Source of the DNA: Thermosulfuriphilus ammonigenes
Lineage (GTDB): Bacteria > Desulfobacterota > Thermodesulfobacteria > Thermodesulfobacteriales > ST65
Direction of reading: 5' to 3'
DNA length: 64,000 nucleotides
Assembly (NCBI RefSeq): GCF_011207455.1
Contig: NZ_CP048877.1
Span: 1,728,576-1,792,575 of the forward strand
Positions 1 through 8,138 of this stretch are shown here, piece after piece. How positions within the stretch are numbered: the first letter of the stretch is position 1; every line of letters starts with the position of its first letter. The position numbers and the translations under genes are program-made. The notes beneath the pieces were generated by a model. The model ran no database searches. It was not told where the DNA came from and saw only the letters and a program-made list of their open reading frames with translations.

Positions 1-1
1 C

Positions 2-547
2 TTTTCAAACCTTAAAGATCAAGAAGTGGCTGTCCCCGGTTTGTACACTACGGCGACCCTCCTTCTTAAACTCTATTTTCCCGAGGCTAGACTGCGACCA
101 ATGCGCTTTGACCAGATCATGCCTGCTATCTCTCGAGACGAAGTGGCCTCTGGAGTTATTATCCATGAAGGACGCTTTGTTTATCCCCGCTACGGTCTCG
201 GTCTGGTTGTGGATTTAGGACGTTGGTGGGAAGAGGTAACCGGGCTCCCCATTCCCCTGGGAGGCTTTTTCATCCGCTCTGACCAGGCCCAAATGGCCCC
301 TCAGGTTGTTGAGAGCTTGAGGGATAGTCTCTTTTTTGCTCGAGAGAATCCCCGGCAGGTCTGGGAGTATATCAAGGCCTATGCCCAGGAGATGGAAGAC
401 GACATTATCAGGCGTCATATTGAGACCTATGTCAACGAGTTTACTGAAGATCTGGGGCCGGAGGGAAACTCGGCGGTAGAGACTCTGGTTGATTTGGCCC
501 GCAGACAAGGGATAATTAAAAACTTCCCTTCTCGGTTTAAGGTCTAA
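2..547 (+). CDS. mqnD: MqnD-family 1,4-dihydroxy-6-naphthoate synthase, 5'-truncated
   Basis: C-terminal ~181 residues of a gene that begins before the window; the frame is open back to base 2, so the GTG at 26 is not a true start. The segments VAVPGLYTTATLLLKL and GVIIHEGRF are typical of MqnD, which converts cyclic de-hypoxanthine futalosine to 1,4-dihydroxy-6-naphthoate in the futalosine route to menaquinone. The related MqnA shares this periplasmic-binding-protein-like fold, but the GVIIHEGRF stretch favours MqnD. The stop is followed 11 bases later by the tolQ start, so it is probably co-transcribed with the tol genes. A menaquinone pathway fits an anaerobic respirer. Confidence 0.85.
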   Translation, partial: FSNLKDQEVAVPGLYTTATLLLKLYFPEARLRPMRFDQIMPAISRDEVASGVIIHEGRFVYPRYGLGLVVDLGRWWEEVTGLPIPLGGFFIRSDQAQMAPQVVESLRDSLFFARENPRQVWEYIKAYAQEMEDDIIRRHIETYVNEFTEDLGPEGNSAVETLVDLARRQGIIKNFPSRFKV

Positions 548-558
548 GGAGGGCGTTG

Positions 559-1269
559 GTGAAAGGTTTGAATATCATAGATCTTATCCTAGACGCCGGT
601 CCCGTAGCCAAATTTGTCCTTTTGATCCTTTTTATCTTCTCTGTGGTCTCGTGGGCTATTATCTTCTTTAAAGGGCTTCAATATCGTCGATTACGTCGGG
701 CTTCAGAACAATTTTTGGACTCCTTCTGGACAGCCCGGACGCTCTCTGAGGTCTTTCGGGGCTTGAAAGATCGTCCTCAGGCCCCGGTGGCTGAGGTCTT
801 CCGTCAGGGCTATGGAGAGCTTATCAGGATTCGCCGTTCTACGCCCAAACCCAAAGCCCCGGAGGAGTTGTCCCTATGGGTAGAGAGCGTGCTTACCCGG
901 CTGGAGAGGGCCCTGGATAAGGCCGTCTCCCTGGAACTCTCGCGTCTCGAGGAAGGCCTTTCCTTCCTGGCCACTACAGGCAACGCTACCCCTTTCATCG
1001 GCCTCTTTGGCACTGTCTGGGGTATTATGGGGGCCTTTCACAATATAGGGGCCGTGGGATCAGCCAGTCTGGCCACCGTGGCTCCGGGGATCGCCGAGGC
1101 CCTTATCGCCACGGCCTTTGGCCTGGCGGCGGCCATCCCGGCCGTCGTGGCCTTTAATCTCTTCATGAGCCAGATGGCCCGCTTTGAGACTGATATTCGA
1201 GCCTTTGTCCGCGATCTTCTTAATCTGGTAGAAAGAGATCTCATCCAGGAGGGTATAGGGGAGGAGTAA
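559..1269 (+). CDS. tolQ: TolQ, proton-channel subunit of the Tol system
   Basis: Inner-membrane MotA/TolQ/ExbB-family protein of 236 residues. It has an N-terminal membrane helix (about residues 13-37), a cytoplasmic loop, and two C-terminal helices with the family signature ATTGNATPFIGLFGTVWGIM followed by an AEALIATAFGLAAAIPA stretch. With TolR it uses the proton-motive force to energise TolA during outer-membrane constriction. AGGAGG at 547-552 lies 6 bases before the GTG at 559 but only 3 before the TTG at 556, so the GTG is chosen. Abuts tolR. ExbB is the alternative, but the downstream tolB settles it as Tol. Confidence 0.93.
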   Translation: MKGLNIIDLILDAGPVAKFVLLILFIFSVVSWAIIFFKGLQYRRLRRASEQFLDSFWTARTLSEVFRGLKDRPQAPVAEVFRQGYGELIRIRRSTPKPKAPEELSLWVESVLTRLERALDKAVSLELSRLEEGLSFLATTGNATPFIGLFGTVWGIMGAFHNIGAVGSASLATVAPGIAEALIATAFGLAAAIPAVVAFNLFMSQMARFETDIRAFVRDLLNLVERDLIQEGIGEE

Positions 1270-1680
1270 ATGGCCCTAAACGGTAGTAAAAAAGGTCGCT
1301 ATTTGGCCGACATCAATGTTACCCCCCTGGTGGATGTTGTTCTTGTTCTTCTGATTATCTTTATGATTACCGCCCCCATGATGACTAGGGGGGTTTCGGT
1401 AAATCTCCCTCAGACCAAGGCTGGAGAACTCCCCCGGCTTAAGGAACCCTTGGTGGTGACTATTACCCAAACTGGGGATATCTATATCGGTCGAGAGAAG
1501 GTCGGGCTGAAGGGACTTAAGGCCCGATTTTATCAGGCGGCCCGAAGCAAATCTGAAGTCTTTATTGAGGCTGACAGACAGGCTCATTATGGTCTAGTGG
1601 CCCGGGTTTTGGCTCTGGCCCGGGCCTTAGGAATAGAAGAGGTCGGCTTAGTTACTGCACCACCTCCCGCAAAGAGGTAG
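1270..1680 (+). CDS. tolR: TolR / ExbD-family protein
   Basis: 136-residue single-pass protein. The N-terminus shows ADINVTPLVDVVLVLLIIFM, the ExbD/TolR signature in which the aspartate in the membrane helix takes part in proton flow. It is followed by a periplasmic domain of about 100 residues. The ATG follows tolQ's TAA directly, so translation is probably coupled. Partner of TolQ in powering TolA. Confidence 0.93.
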   Translation: MALNGSKKGRYLADINVTPLVDVVLVLLIIFMITAPMMTRGVSVNLPQTKAGELPRLKEPLVVTITQTGDIYIGREKVGLKGLKARFYQAARSKSEVFIEADRQAHYGLVARVLALARALGIEEVGLVTAPPPAKR

Positions 1681-1682
1681 CC

Positions 1683-2576
1683 GTGGAGACTTTTGTCCGC
1701 TGGCGTTTTTATCTGGCGGCCTCCCTGCTTCTTCACGTAGCCTTGGTGGCCCTGCTGGCTTTGGCCCCTGAATTTAGACCTCCGTCCCCTAAAGTCTATA
1801 GAGTGCGTCTTGTAGCCATCACCCCCCCCTCTGTCCCTAAGGTTTCATCTCCTAAGACTAGTGCCAAAGCTAGCCCTAAAGTTCCCAGGCCTTCAGTAAG
1901 GCCTCGCTCTGCCCCAAAAAAGAGGCCTAAGCCACCTGGGTCCAGATCTTCTTTGCTTGGGAAAAAGCCCCCTTCAGTCAAGAAGGTAAAGAAACCTCTT
2001 TCCTCCCGGACCAGGCCTTCGTCCAGGTCTGCGCCCAAGAAAACCAGGCCCCAGAAGGTCAAAAAAGCCAAGAAGACTCCCAAAACTCAACCCACCCCCC
2101 AAAAGGCACCTTCAAGGTCGTCCCCCCCGGCCTTGGTAGATAACGCTCAAGAGGAGGCCATTCTTGCCAGGCGCCTTTCCCAGTTGAGAGAGAAGATAAG
2201 AGAAAGGGAAGAATCAGCCCATCTGTCGGCCGCCCTTTCCCGGGTGGCCAAGGCCGCCGCAGAGGGAGACAGAGAGGGGCTCTTTAACCGCTATCTTTCC
2301 CGGGTCACCGGCCTTATTGAGGCCAATCTGATCATCCCTGAGGTCATTAAGGATCCTTCCCGTCTTTCGGCCACGGTAATCGTGGTCATTGATGCCCGAG
2401 GAAGGCTTAAAAAGTTTCGATTCGAGAAGAAATCCGGCAATCGTCTCTTTGACGAAGCTGTTCGGCGGGCCGTCTATCTGGCAGCCCCTTTTCCGCCTCC
2501 TCCGGCCCGTCTTTCTCCCCCTCTGGAGATAGGGGTTGTCGTTCGTCCGCTAAGACTGTTAAGGGAGGAGCCATGA
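1683..2576 (+). CDS. tolA: TolA/TonB-like periplasm-spanning protein
   Basis: 297 residues from a GTG two bases after tolR. It has one N-terminal membrane anchor (about residues 8-28), then about 110 residues extremely rich in Pro, Lys, Ser and Arg, then a helical segment, then a TonB-type C-terminal domain (about 205-290: SATVIVVIDARGRLKKFRFE, FDEAVRRAV). This is the TolA/TonB plan: membrane anchor, extended linker, energy-transducing tip. Position between tolR and tolB identifies it as the TolA equivalent, although the Pro/Lys linker is more TonB-like than the Ala-rich helix of enterobacterial TolA. The stop overlaps the tolB start by 4 bases. Confidence 0.85.
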   Translation: METFVRWRFYLAASLLLHVALVALLALAPEFRPPSPKVYRVRLVAITPPSVPKVSSPKTSAKASPKVPRPSVRPRSAPKKRPKPPGSRSSLLGKKPPSVKKVKKPLSSRTRPSSRSAPKKTRPQKVKKAKKTPKTQPTPQKAPSRSSPPALVDNAQEEAILARRLSQLREKIREREESAHLSAALSRVAKAAAEGDREGLFNRYLSRVTGLIEANLIIPEVIKDPSRLSATVIVVIDARGRLKKFRFEKKSGNRLFDEAVRRAVYLAAPFPPPPARLSPPLEIGVVVRPLRLLREEP

Positions 2577-3835
2577 AGGTGTGGCAAGGAGGCCGTTTTT
2601 TTGCCTTTTTGTTGATCTTATTGATCCTTTTCCCACGGAGTTCCTCTGCCCGGGTCTATGTAGAGATTACTTCGGCCCAGATCAGTAAGATCCCCATCGC
2701 TGTACCTCTTTTTGAGGGCTCTGGCCCCCTTCACCTTGAACTGTCTCGGATCCTGGCCAAGGATCTTCTCCTTCACGGTTACTTTGAGGTCTTGGGAGAG
2801 ACCACGGAGATCCGTGATCGGGAGGCCTGGAAGGGGCTTGCCGCCGATTATCTTGTCTTGGGGCGCCTCTACCAACAGGTGGAGAAGATTCGTCTTGAGC
2901 TAAGGGCCTTTGATCTTACCGCCGATGAGATGATCCTTGGCCGGGCTTATACCGGCCGGGCCTCAGAGGCCCGCTACATGGTCCATCGATTTACCTACCA
3001 GCTGGTCAAGGCCATCACCGGGGAGGAGGGTATCGCCCTTTCTCGGATCTTTATGGTGGTCAAACGGGGGGCCATAAAGGAGGCCTTCTCTGTAGATTTT
3101 GATGGTTTTAATCTCCTCCAGGAGACCTTTGATGCCGGAATCGTTGTTTCCCCGCGGGTCTCTCCTAGTGGTCGCTATCTGGTATATACCTCCTATAAAA
3201 AAGGCCGCCCCTGGTTATATCTTAAGGATTTGACTACGAGTAAGACCAGAGTCCTGTCCTCCCGCCCCGGTCTAAACATTGCCCCGGCCTGGCATCCTCG
3301 AGGTGATCGCCTGGTGGCCACCCTTTCCTTTCAGGGCAATCCTGATCTTTATCTTCTTGACCTTCGGGGGAGGATTATTCGGCGGCTCACCGCCGGCCCC
3401 GGGGCCAATGTCTCGGCCACTTTTTCCCCTGATGGTCAACAGCTTGCCTTTGTCAGTGATCGTTCAGGAACCCCACAGATCTACATTTTGGAGCTGGGTA
3501 GTGGTCGCATTCGTCGTCTGACTTATAAAGGAAGCTATAATACCTCTCCGTCCTGGTCACCTAGGGGCGACCGATTAGCTTACGCCGGTCTGGTTGAGGG
3601 ACGTTTTCAGATCTTCACTATTGATCCGCGGGGAGGAGATCCGGTTATGGTGACCAGTCTCGGCAGCAATGAGACTCCGGTCTGGTCACCTGATGGTCGG
3701 CAGATCGCCTTTGTCAGTAATCGTTCCGGAAGGCGGGCCCTATGGGTGATTATGGCCAATGGGAGCTCCCCGCGTCTGCTTTTCTCCCCCACCGGGGAGG
3801 TTTATGATCCCTGTTGGTCGGGCAACGTTTATTAG
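2573..3835 (+). CDS. tolB: TolB, periplasmic beta-propeller protein
   Basis: 420 residues with a cleavable-looking signal peptide (residues 1-26, ending SSSA-RV). An N-terminal alpha/beta domain is followed by a WD40-like propeller whose blades carry the repeats SPDGQQLAFVSDRSG, SPRGDRLAYAG and SPDGRQIAFVSNRSG. In the Tol system TolB docks on Pal and TolA. It is coupled to tolA by an ATGA overlap. The usual next gene, pal, is absent; the gene that follows is convergent and overlaps this stop by 4 bases. Confidence 0.94.
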   Translation: MKVWQGGRFFAFLLILLILFPRSSSARVYVEITSAQISKIPIAVPLFEGSGPLHLELSRILAKDLLLHGYFEVLGETTEIRDREAWKGLAADYLVLGRLYQQVEKIRLELRAFDLTADEMILGRAYTGRASEARYMVHRFTYQLVKAITGEEGIALSRIFMVVKRGAIKEAFSVDFDGFNLLQETFDAGIVVSPRVSPSGRYLVYTSYKKGRPWLYLKDLTTSKTRVLSSRPGLNIAPAWHPRGDRLVATLSFQGNPDLYLLDLRGRIIRRLTAGPGANVSATFSPDGQQLAFVSDRSGTPQIYILELGSGRIRRLTYKGSYNTSPSWSPRGDRLAYAGLVEGRFQIFTIDPRGGDPVMVTSLGSNETPVWSPDGRQIAFVSNRSGRRALWVIMANGSSPRLLFSPTGEVYDPCWSGNVY

Positions 3836-4290
3836 AGGATTTGGCGGAAATAACAGAGACTGGCCAGAGAGAGGGCCCCACCAATGCCCATATAGAGAGG
3901 AGCTAACCAAATCTTAGGGATGCTGGAGTGTCTAAGGGTGGCCCCCAAAGCAATCATGATGGCCACGATCAGATAACTCTTCCATGATTGGAAGGCAAAA
4001 AAGCAGATTCTCTGGGGTTTGGCCCTCAGTCGGCCAATGTTCTTGCGGGCGATACGGACAAAACCTAAATAGTAGGCTAAAAGCAGGCCGACCATAGCCA
4101 AAAGGGCCGGGGCAGAGTAGCCAAACCTCCGAAACCAATACCAGGCCAGGGCCATAAGGTAGATTCCCACCATGAGCCAAAGAAGACCGCAGGTAAGAAA
4201 GAGGATACGTTTTTCAGCGGTTGGTTTCCGGACCTTCATCATCTTTGAATGATAATACCCAGGCCCATTTTCTCCAAGAGGAGTCTGCAC
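3832..4290 (-). CDS. Hypothetical four-helix membrane protein
   Basis: 152 residues from a GTG at 4290, or 136 from the ATG at 4242; neither has a clear ribosome-binding site. Four hydrophobic stretches (about residues 28-50, 55-75, 104-120, 130-147) separated by short basic loops (RIARKNIGRLRAKPQR) indicate a small integral membrane protein with a positively charged cytoplasmic loop. I do not recognise a family. It converges with tolB, overlapping its stop, and is divergent from the gene at 4353, so it is probably monocistronic. Confidence 0.6.
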   Translation of the reverse strand: MQTPLGENGPGYYHSKMMKVRKPTAEKRILFLTCGLLWLMVGIYLMALAWYWFRRFGYSAPALLAMVGLLLAYYLGFVRIARKNIGRLRAKPQRICFFAFQSWKSYLIVAIMIALGATLRHSSIPKIWLAPLYMGIGGALSLASLCYFRQIL

Positions 4291-4352
4291 TGGTCAGGCC
4301 TCTTTCGTCCTGTTAATGTTAAAAAACTTAGAACAAAGGGGGGTATTAAGTT

Positions 4353-4823
4353 ATGGGCCGGCAGGAAATCTCTTGGGAAAGAAGCTGGCCTCGTCCGGTA
4401 ACCAGTGAGGAAAGGGGTCGGATTTTGGGCTATTTCGAGGCCCGCTTTGGCATCCCTCAAGAGACCTTCTCCGGATATCTTCTTCTCTCTACGGCCAAAA
4501 ATTACTGGCTTCTCCGTGATACTGGTCGAACTGAAGAGATCAAACACCTTAAGGTTCAGACAGTAGGGCTTCTTTTTGCTCGCCAGGTCTCAAAGTATAT
4601 CAAACCTACCACCATAGCCTTGCAACGCTTCGGCCACCTGGCCACCCGGGCCATTGTAGATCTTTCCCCTCAGGAACTGGAAGCCTTAAAGAGCCAGAGG
4701 AAGATTTCCCGGGCGGTTTCTGTTGAGCCGGGGTATGTGATTCTGCGCTGTGGGGAGGATATCTGGGGTTGTGGTCTGTATCTTCCCCCTCATCTTATCT
4801 CTCATCTTCCGGGCGTCTCTTAA
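4353..4823 (+). CDS. PUA-like RNA-binding domain protein (RsmF/NOL1 C-terminal type)
   Basis: 156 residues with a good ribosome-binding site (AAAGGGGGG at 4335-4343). The pattern of YWLLRDT, LKVQTVGLLFAR, KPTTIALQRFGHLATR and GYVILRCGEDIWGCGLYL resembles the PUA-like tail of NOL1/NOP2/Sun rRNA cytosine methyltransferases (RsmF C-terminal domain), here as a free-standing protein with no methyltransferase domain. A role in RNA binding or translation is inference. Its 3' end overlaps the convergent cysK-cysS gene by 29 bases. Confidence 0.55.
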   Translation: MGRQEISWERSWPRPVTSEERGRILGYFEARFGIPQETFSGYLLLSTAKNYWLLRDTGRTEEIKHLKVQTVGLLFARQVSKYIKPTTIALQRFGHLATRAIVDLSPQELEALKSQRKISRAVSVEPGYVILRCGEDIWGCGLYLPPHLISHLPGVS

Positions 4824-7134
4824 GACGCCAGATGGGGCCAAAGGGGGCGTCAACCACCTCCACTCCCATCTTCTTTAATTCTTCCCTCAGACGGTCGGCC
4901 TCAGCGTAATTGCCTTTGGCCCGGGCCTCCTCGCGGCATTTAATAAGTTCTTCTATTTTGGGGTCTGAGGGTCTTTCCATAAATTCCATCACCGCCAGAA
5001 TCTGATCAAGTTCTTTGAAGACCTCAAGAATCTTTTCCCGGACGTCGGGGGCCAGACCTTTGTCCATCTTGGGATTGAGCCAGTGTATAAAAGAGAAGAT
5101 CGCCCCCAGGGCTCGGGAGACGTTAAGATCGTCGTCTAAGGCATCCAGAAAGTCCTCTTTTAGCTGAGCGATGGCTGTATCTAATCCTTCAAGCCTGGGG
5201 CCATCGGGGATAAAGGTCAAACGGGTAAGGAAGCTATCTATCCGCTCTAAGGCCCGGCAGGCAGCTTCCAGGGCCTGGTAGGAGAAGTTAAGAGGTTTAC
5301 GATAATGGGTCCGCAGGAGAAAGAAACGCACCTGTCGTCCGGTATATCCCCGGGCCAGGAGATCCCGGAGGGTGATCACATTTCCTGCCGAGCGAGACAT
5401 TTTTTGACCATCTACGTAAACCAAGGCACTATGAAGCCAGTATCGGGCTAGGGGTTTACCCGTCAGGGCTTGAGCGATGGCAATCTCGTTTTCGTGGTGA
5501 GGAAAGATGAGATCCGTGCCGCTGGTGTGAATGTCAAAGGTCTCTCCCAGGTATTTCATGGCCATGGCCACGCACTCTATGTGCCAGCCGGGACGGACGT
5601 TTCCCCATTCAGTGGTGTAGAAAAGACCATGCCTCAGCTCCGGTAGCGTGGAACGCTTAAAAAGGGTGAAATCAACCGGGCTATCCTTATCATAGTCGTC
5701 AAGATCCACTGTTTTGCCTACCTGGATGCGGTCAAGATCCACCCGGGAGAGCTTTCCGTATTCGGGTAGCTTGGAGATGTCAAAATAGACCGATTGGTAC
5801 TTAACGTAAGCCAGCCCCTTTTTAAGGAGCTTTCTGGTAATCTCTACCATATCTTCTATGTGTTCCCGGGCCCGGGGATAGTAACTGGCCCGTTTGGCCT
5901 TTAGGGTATCGACATCCTGAAGGAACTCCGCAGTGTAGTGATTGGTGAGCTCTTCCAGGGAGACTCCGGCCTTAAGGGCGGCGGCAATAGTCTTGTCGTC
6001 TATATCCGTAATGTTCATCACGTGGCAAACATCATAGCCTCGGAATTCCAGAAGTCGCCGGAGGATATCAGCCACCACCACCCGGCGGCAGAGTCCAAGG
6101 TGGGCTAGTTCATAGGCCGTAGGGCCGCAGGAGTAGATCCCTACCCTGGGAGGATTGAGGGGTTCAAAGGACTCTTTTCTGCGAGAGAAGGTGTTATAGA
6201 AGCGGGGGCCCCGGGGGGGTACCTCCTCTGTGAGGCTAAAGAGGGGGGTGGAGAGATAACGTTCGCCCCCGTCAGGAAAGATGGTCACGATAAGGCCTTC
6301 TTCTATCTCCCGGGCCAGGTTGTAGGCGGCAGCCATGGCCGCCCCGGAGCTCATGCCCACAAAGATTCCCTCTTTTTTGGCCAGGAGCCTGGCCATCTCA
6401 AAGGCCTCTTCATCATGGACATTAACAATCCGATGGGGAAGCCTTCGGTTGAAGATCCCCGGCTTATAGGATTCCTTCATGTTCTTGAGACCTTGGATCT
6501 TGTGGCCATAGTAAGGTTCTACCCCGATAACCTTTACCTCAGGGGCCCTTTCTCGAAAGAAACGAGACAGGCCCATAAGTGTTCCGGTGGTTCCCATGGT
6601 GGCCACGATATGGGTGACTTTGCCCTGGGTGGCCTCCCAGATCTCCGGAGCAGTATGATAATAGTGAGCCCGCCAATTGTTTTCGTTGTTGAATTGATCC
6701 GGGCAGAAGTAACGCTGAGGTTCGGCCCGCAGTCGGGCATAGACCTCTTCTATGGCCCCGTCGGTACTCTTTTCGGCCGGGGTAAGATAGATCTCGGCCC
6801 CATAGGCCTGCATTATCTTGCGGCGCTCTATGCTGGCTCCCTCACTCATGACCAGCAAACAGCGATAACCCTTGACGGCACAGACCATGGCCAGTCCGAT
6901 GCCGGTGTTGCCGCTGGTGGCCTCTATGACGATCTTCTCCGGAGTAAGCTCACCGGTTTCTTCAGCGGCCTCAATCATAGAAAGAGCGATCCGATCCTTT
7001 ACCGAACCTCCGGGATTTTTTGATTCTAACTTGGCCAGAATGGTTACTCTGGGGTTGGGATTCAGGCGGTGAATGGGGACAAGGGGGGTGTTGCCCACCA
7101 GGTCAAGAATATTGCCGCGTTTTCGGACTCGCAT
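4795..7134 (-). CDS. Cysteine synthase - cysteinyl-tRNA synthetase fusion
   Basis: 779 residues. Residues 1-~310 are a PLP-dependent O-acetylserine sulfhydrylase: substrate loop GNTPLVPI, PLP lysine K46 in NPGGSVKDR, TSGNTG loop, and a glycine-rich GTTGTLMG phosphate-binding loop. Residues ~325-779 are a class I cysteinyl-tRNA synthetase: CGPTAYELAHLG (HIGH region), GWHIECVAM and FPHHENEIA (zinc ligands), KMSRS loop, C-terminal anticodon-binding helices. The ATG at 7134 has AAGGAGT upstream; the open frame continues another 45 codons into the neighbour, but those codons are not family-like. Several normally invariant CysS motif positions differ (see findings). The fusion implies that new cysteine is passed to, or balanced with, tRNA charging. 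Confidence 0.92.
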   Translation of the reverse strand: MRVRKRGNILDLVGNTPLVPIHRLNPNPRVTILAKLESKNPGGSVKDRIALSMIEAAEETGELTPEKIVIEATSGNTGIGLAMVCAVKGYRCLLVMSEGASIERRKIMQAYGAEIYLTPAEKSTDGAIEEVYARLRAEPQRYFCPDQFNNENNWRAHYYHTAPEIWEATQGKVTHIVATMGTTGTLMGLSRFFRERAPEVKVIGVEPYYGHKIQGLKNMKESYKPGIFNRRLPHRIVNVHDEEAFEMARLLAKKEGIFVGMSSGAAMAAAYNLAREIEEGLIVTIFPDGGERYLSTPLFSLTEEVPPRGPRFYNTFSRRKESFEPLNPPRVGIYSCGPTAYELAHLGLCRRVVVADILRRLLEFRGYDVCHVMNITDIDDKTIAAALKAGVSLEELTNHYTAEFLQDVDTLKAKRASYYPRAREHIEDMVEITRKLLKKGLAYVKYQSVYFDISKLPEYGKLSRVDLDRIQVGKTVDLDDYDKDSPVDFTLFKRSTLPELRHGLFYTTEWGNVRPGWHIECVAMAMKYLGETFDIHTSGTDLIFPHHENEIAIAQALTGKPLARYWLHSALVYVDGQKMSRSAGNVITLRDLLARGYTGRQVRFFLLRTHYRKPLNFSYQALEAACRALERIDSFLTRLTFIPDGPRLEGLDTAIAQLKEDFLDALDDDLNVSRALGAIFSFIHWLNPKMDKGLAPDVREKILEVFKELDQILAVMEFMERPSDPKIEELIKCREEARAKGNYAEADRLREELKKMGVEVVDAPFGPIWRLKRRPEDER

Positions 7135-7147
7135 TTTCCTACTCCTT

Positions 7148-8125
7148 TTAAAGGTACTCCAGTATAGCCACCAGCGTTCCTTTAGGGCCGGAGGTTGAGG
7201 GAGATTCGAGACCGGTGGCTGCGGCCAGAAGTCGCCGGGGTTCCACCTGGGAGAAGCCATAAAGAACAAGATGGGCCCCCTTTTCCCTTTGGGGAAAAAG
7301 ATCCTTTAAGGCCTTTTCGGCCCGGATCAGAGCATCCTCATCTATTACCGAGGCCTCAAGGAGACTAGCCAGGACCATCTCCTCTTCCTTAAGTCTGGCA
7401 GGTTTTCCCTCTCCTAAGGGACGTCGATACAGAAGACGAGGTAAGGCAAGACGTTCCCTCTCGCAGGCAATCTCCAAGATCTCCATGACTTCCGACTGGT
7501 CACTTAGTAAGAGTTGGCTTTCATCTTTGGCTTTAATCCAGAGGTTAACGAAGGAGCTCAGCCTCTCCCTGAGGAGATAGGCCCTTTCTGGAACCTCGAC
7601 GGGCTCAATAATCCATCTTTCAAACCCTTCAGGTCCTTCTGGCCCGACGATCATTTGAGTAAGATCCTGAGCTTTTTTCTTAAGATGGTGATATTCGGCC
7701 TCCAGATCCTCAAGGCGTCGGTCGAGATTTTCGGCCAGGGTGAGAAAGATCTGGGCTTCAAGGAGCCGATTTTTTTCTGCCTCTGGCGGTTCCTCCCCTT
7801 TAAGGGCTGCCTTGATGCTTCCGACAGATTCTTCAATCATCTCCCGGGACAGACCTTTGAAGACTTCAAGGTCCCCGGATCGACCCATCATCAGGGCCCA
7901 ATTTTCCAGAGCGGCAATAGTTTTTTTGAAATCTTCCAGGCGATCTCCTAAAGGGGCGGGGACGATAACCTCTACCTTTTGGGAGGCTACCAGATCCCGG
8001 ATTTCCTCTGGTGGCCCTTCCTCGGTGGTTGAGAGGACTTTTATTCGATCAAAAAAAGTCAGGGCCAAGGATAAAAAATCTTTGCGGAGATGGGTAAAAG
8101 GAAAGACCAGGGCCTCTAAAACCAT
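7148..8125 (-). CDS. Hypothetical coiled-coil protein
   Basis: 325 residues, largely charged and helical, with no signal peptide or membrane span. A heptad-rich section (about 130-165, RRLEDLEAEYHHLKKKAQDL) suggests a coiled coil. The ends are more globular: N-terminal VFPFTHLRKDFLSLALTFFD and C-terminal HLVLYGFSQVEPRRLLAAA. Not recognised. It lies 13 bases after lptD and 13 before the cysK-cysS fusion on the same strand, so the three probably form one transcript. Cytoplasmic location is inferred from composition. Confidence 0.65.
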   Translation of the reverse strand: MVLEALVFPFTHLRKDFLSLALTFFDRIKVLSTTEEGPPEEIRDLVASQKVEVIVPAPLGDRLEDFKKTIAALENWALMMGRSGDLEVFKGLSREMIEESVGSIKAALKGEEPPEAEKNRLLEAQIFLTLAENLDRRLEDLEAEYHHLKKKAQDLTQMIVGPEGPEGFERWIIEPVEVPERAYLLRERLSSFVNLWIKAKDESQLLLSDQSEVMEILEIACERERLALPRLLYRRPLGEGKPARLKEEEMVLASLLEASVIDEDALIRAEKALKDLFPQREKGAHLVLYGFSQVEPRRLLAAATGLESPSTSGPKGTLVAILEYL

Positions 8126-8138
8126 ATTACCTCCCTAG

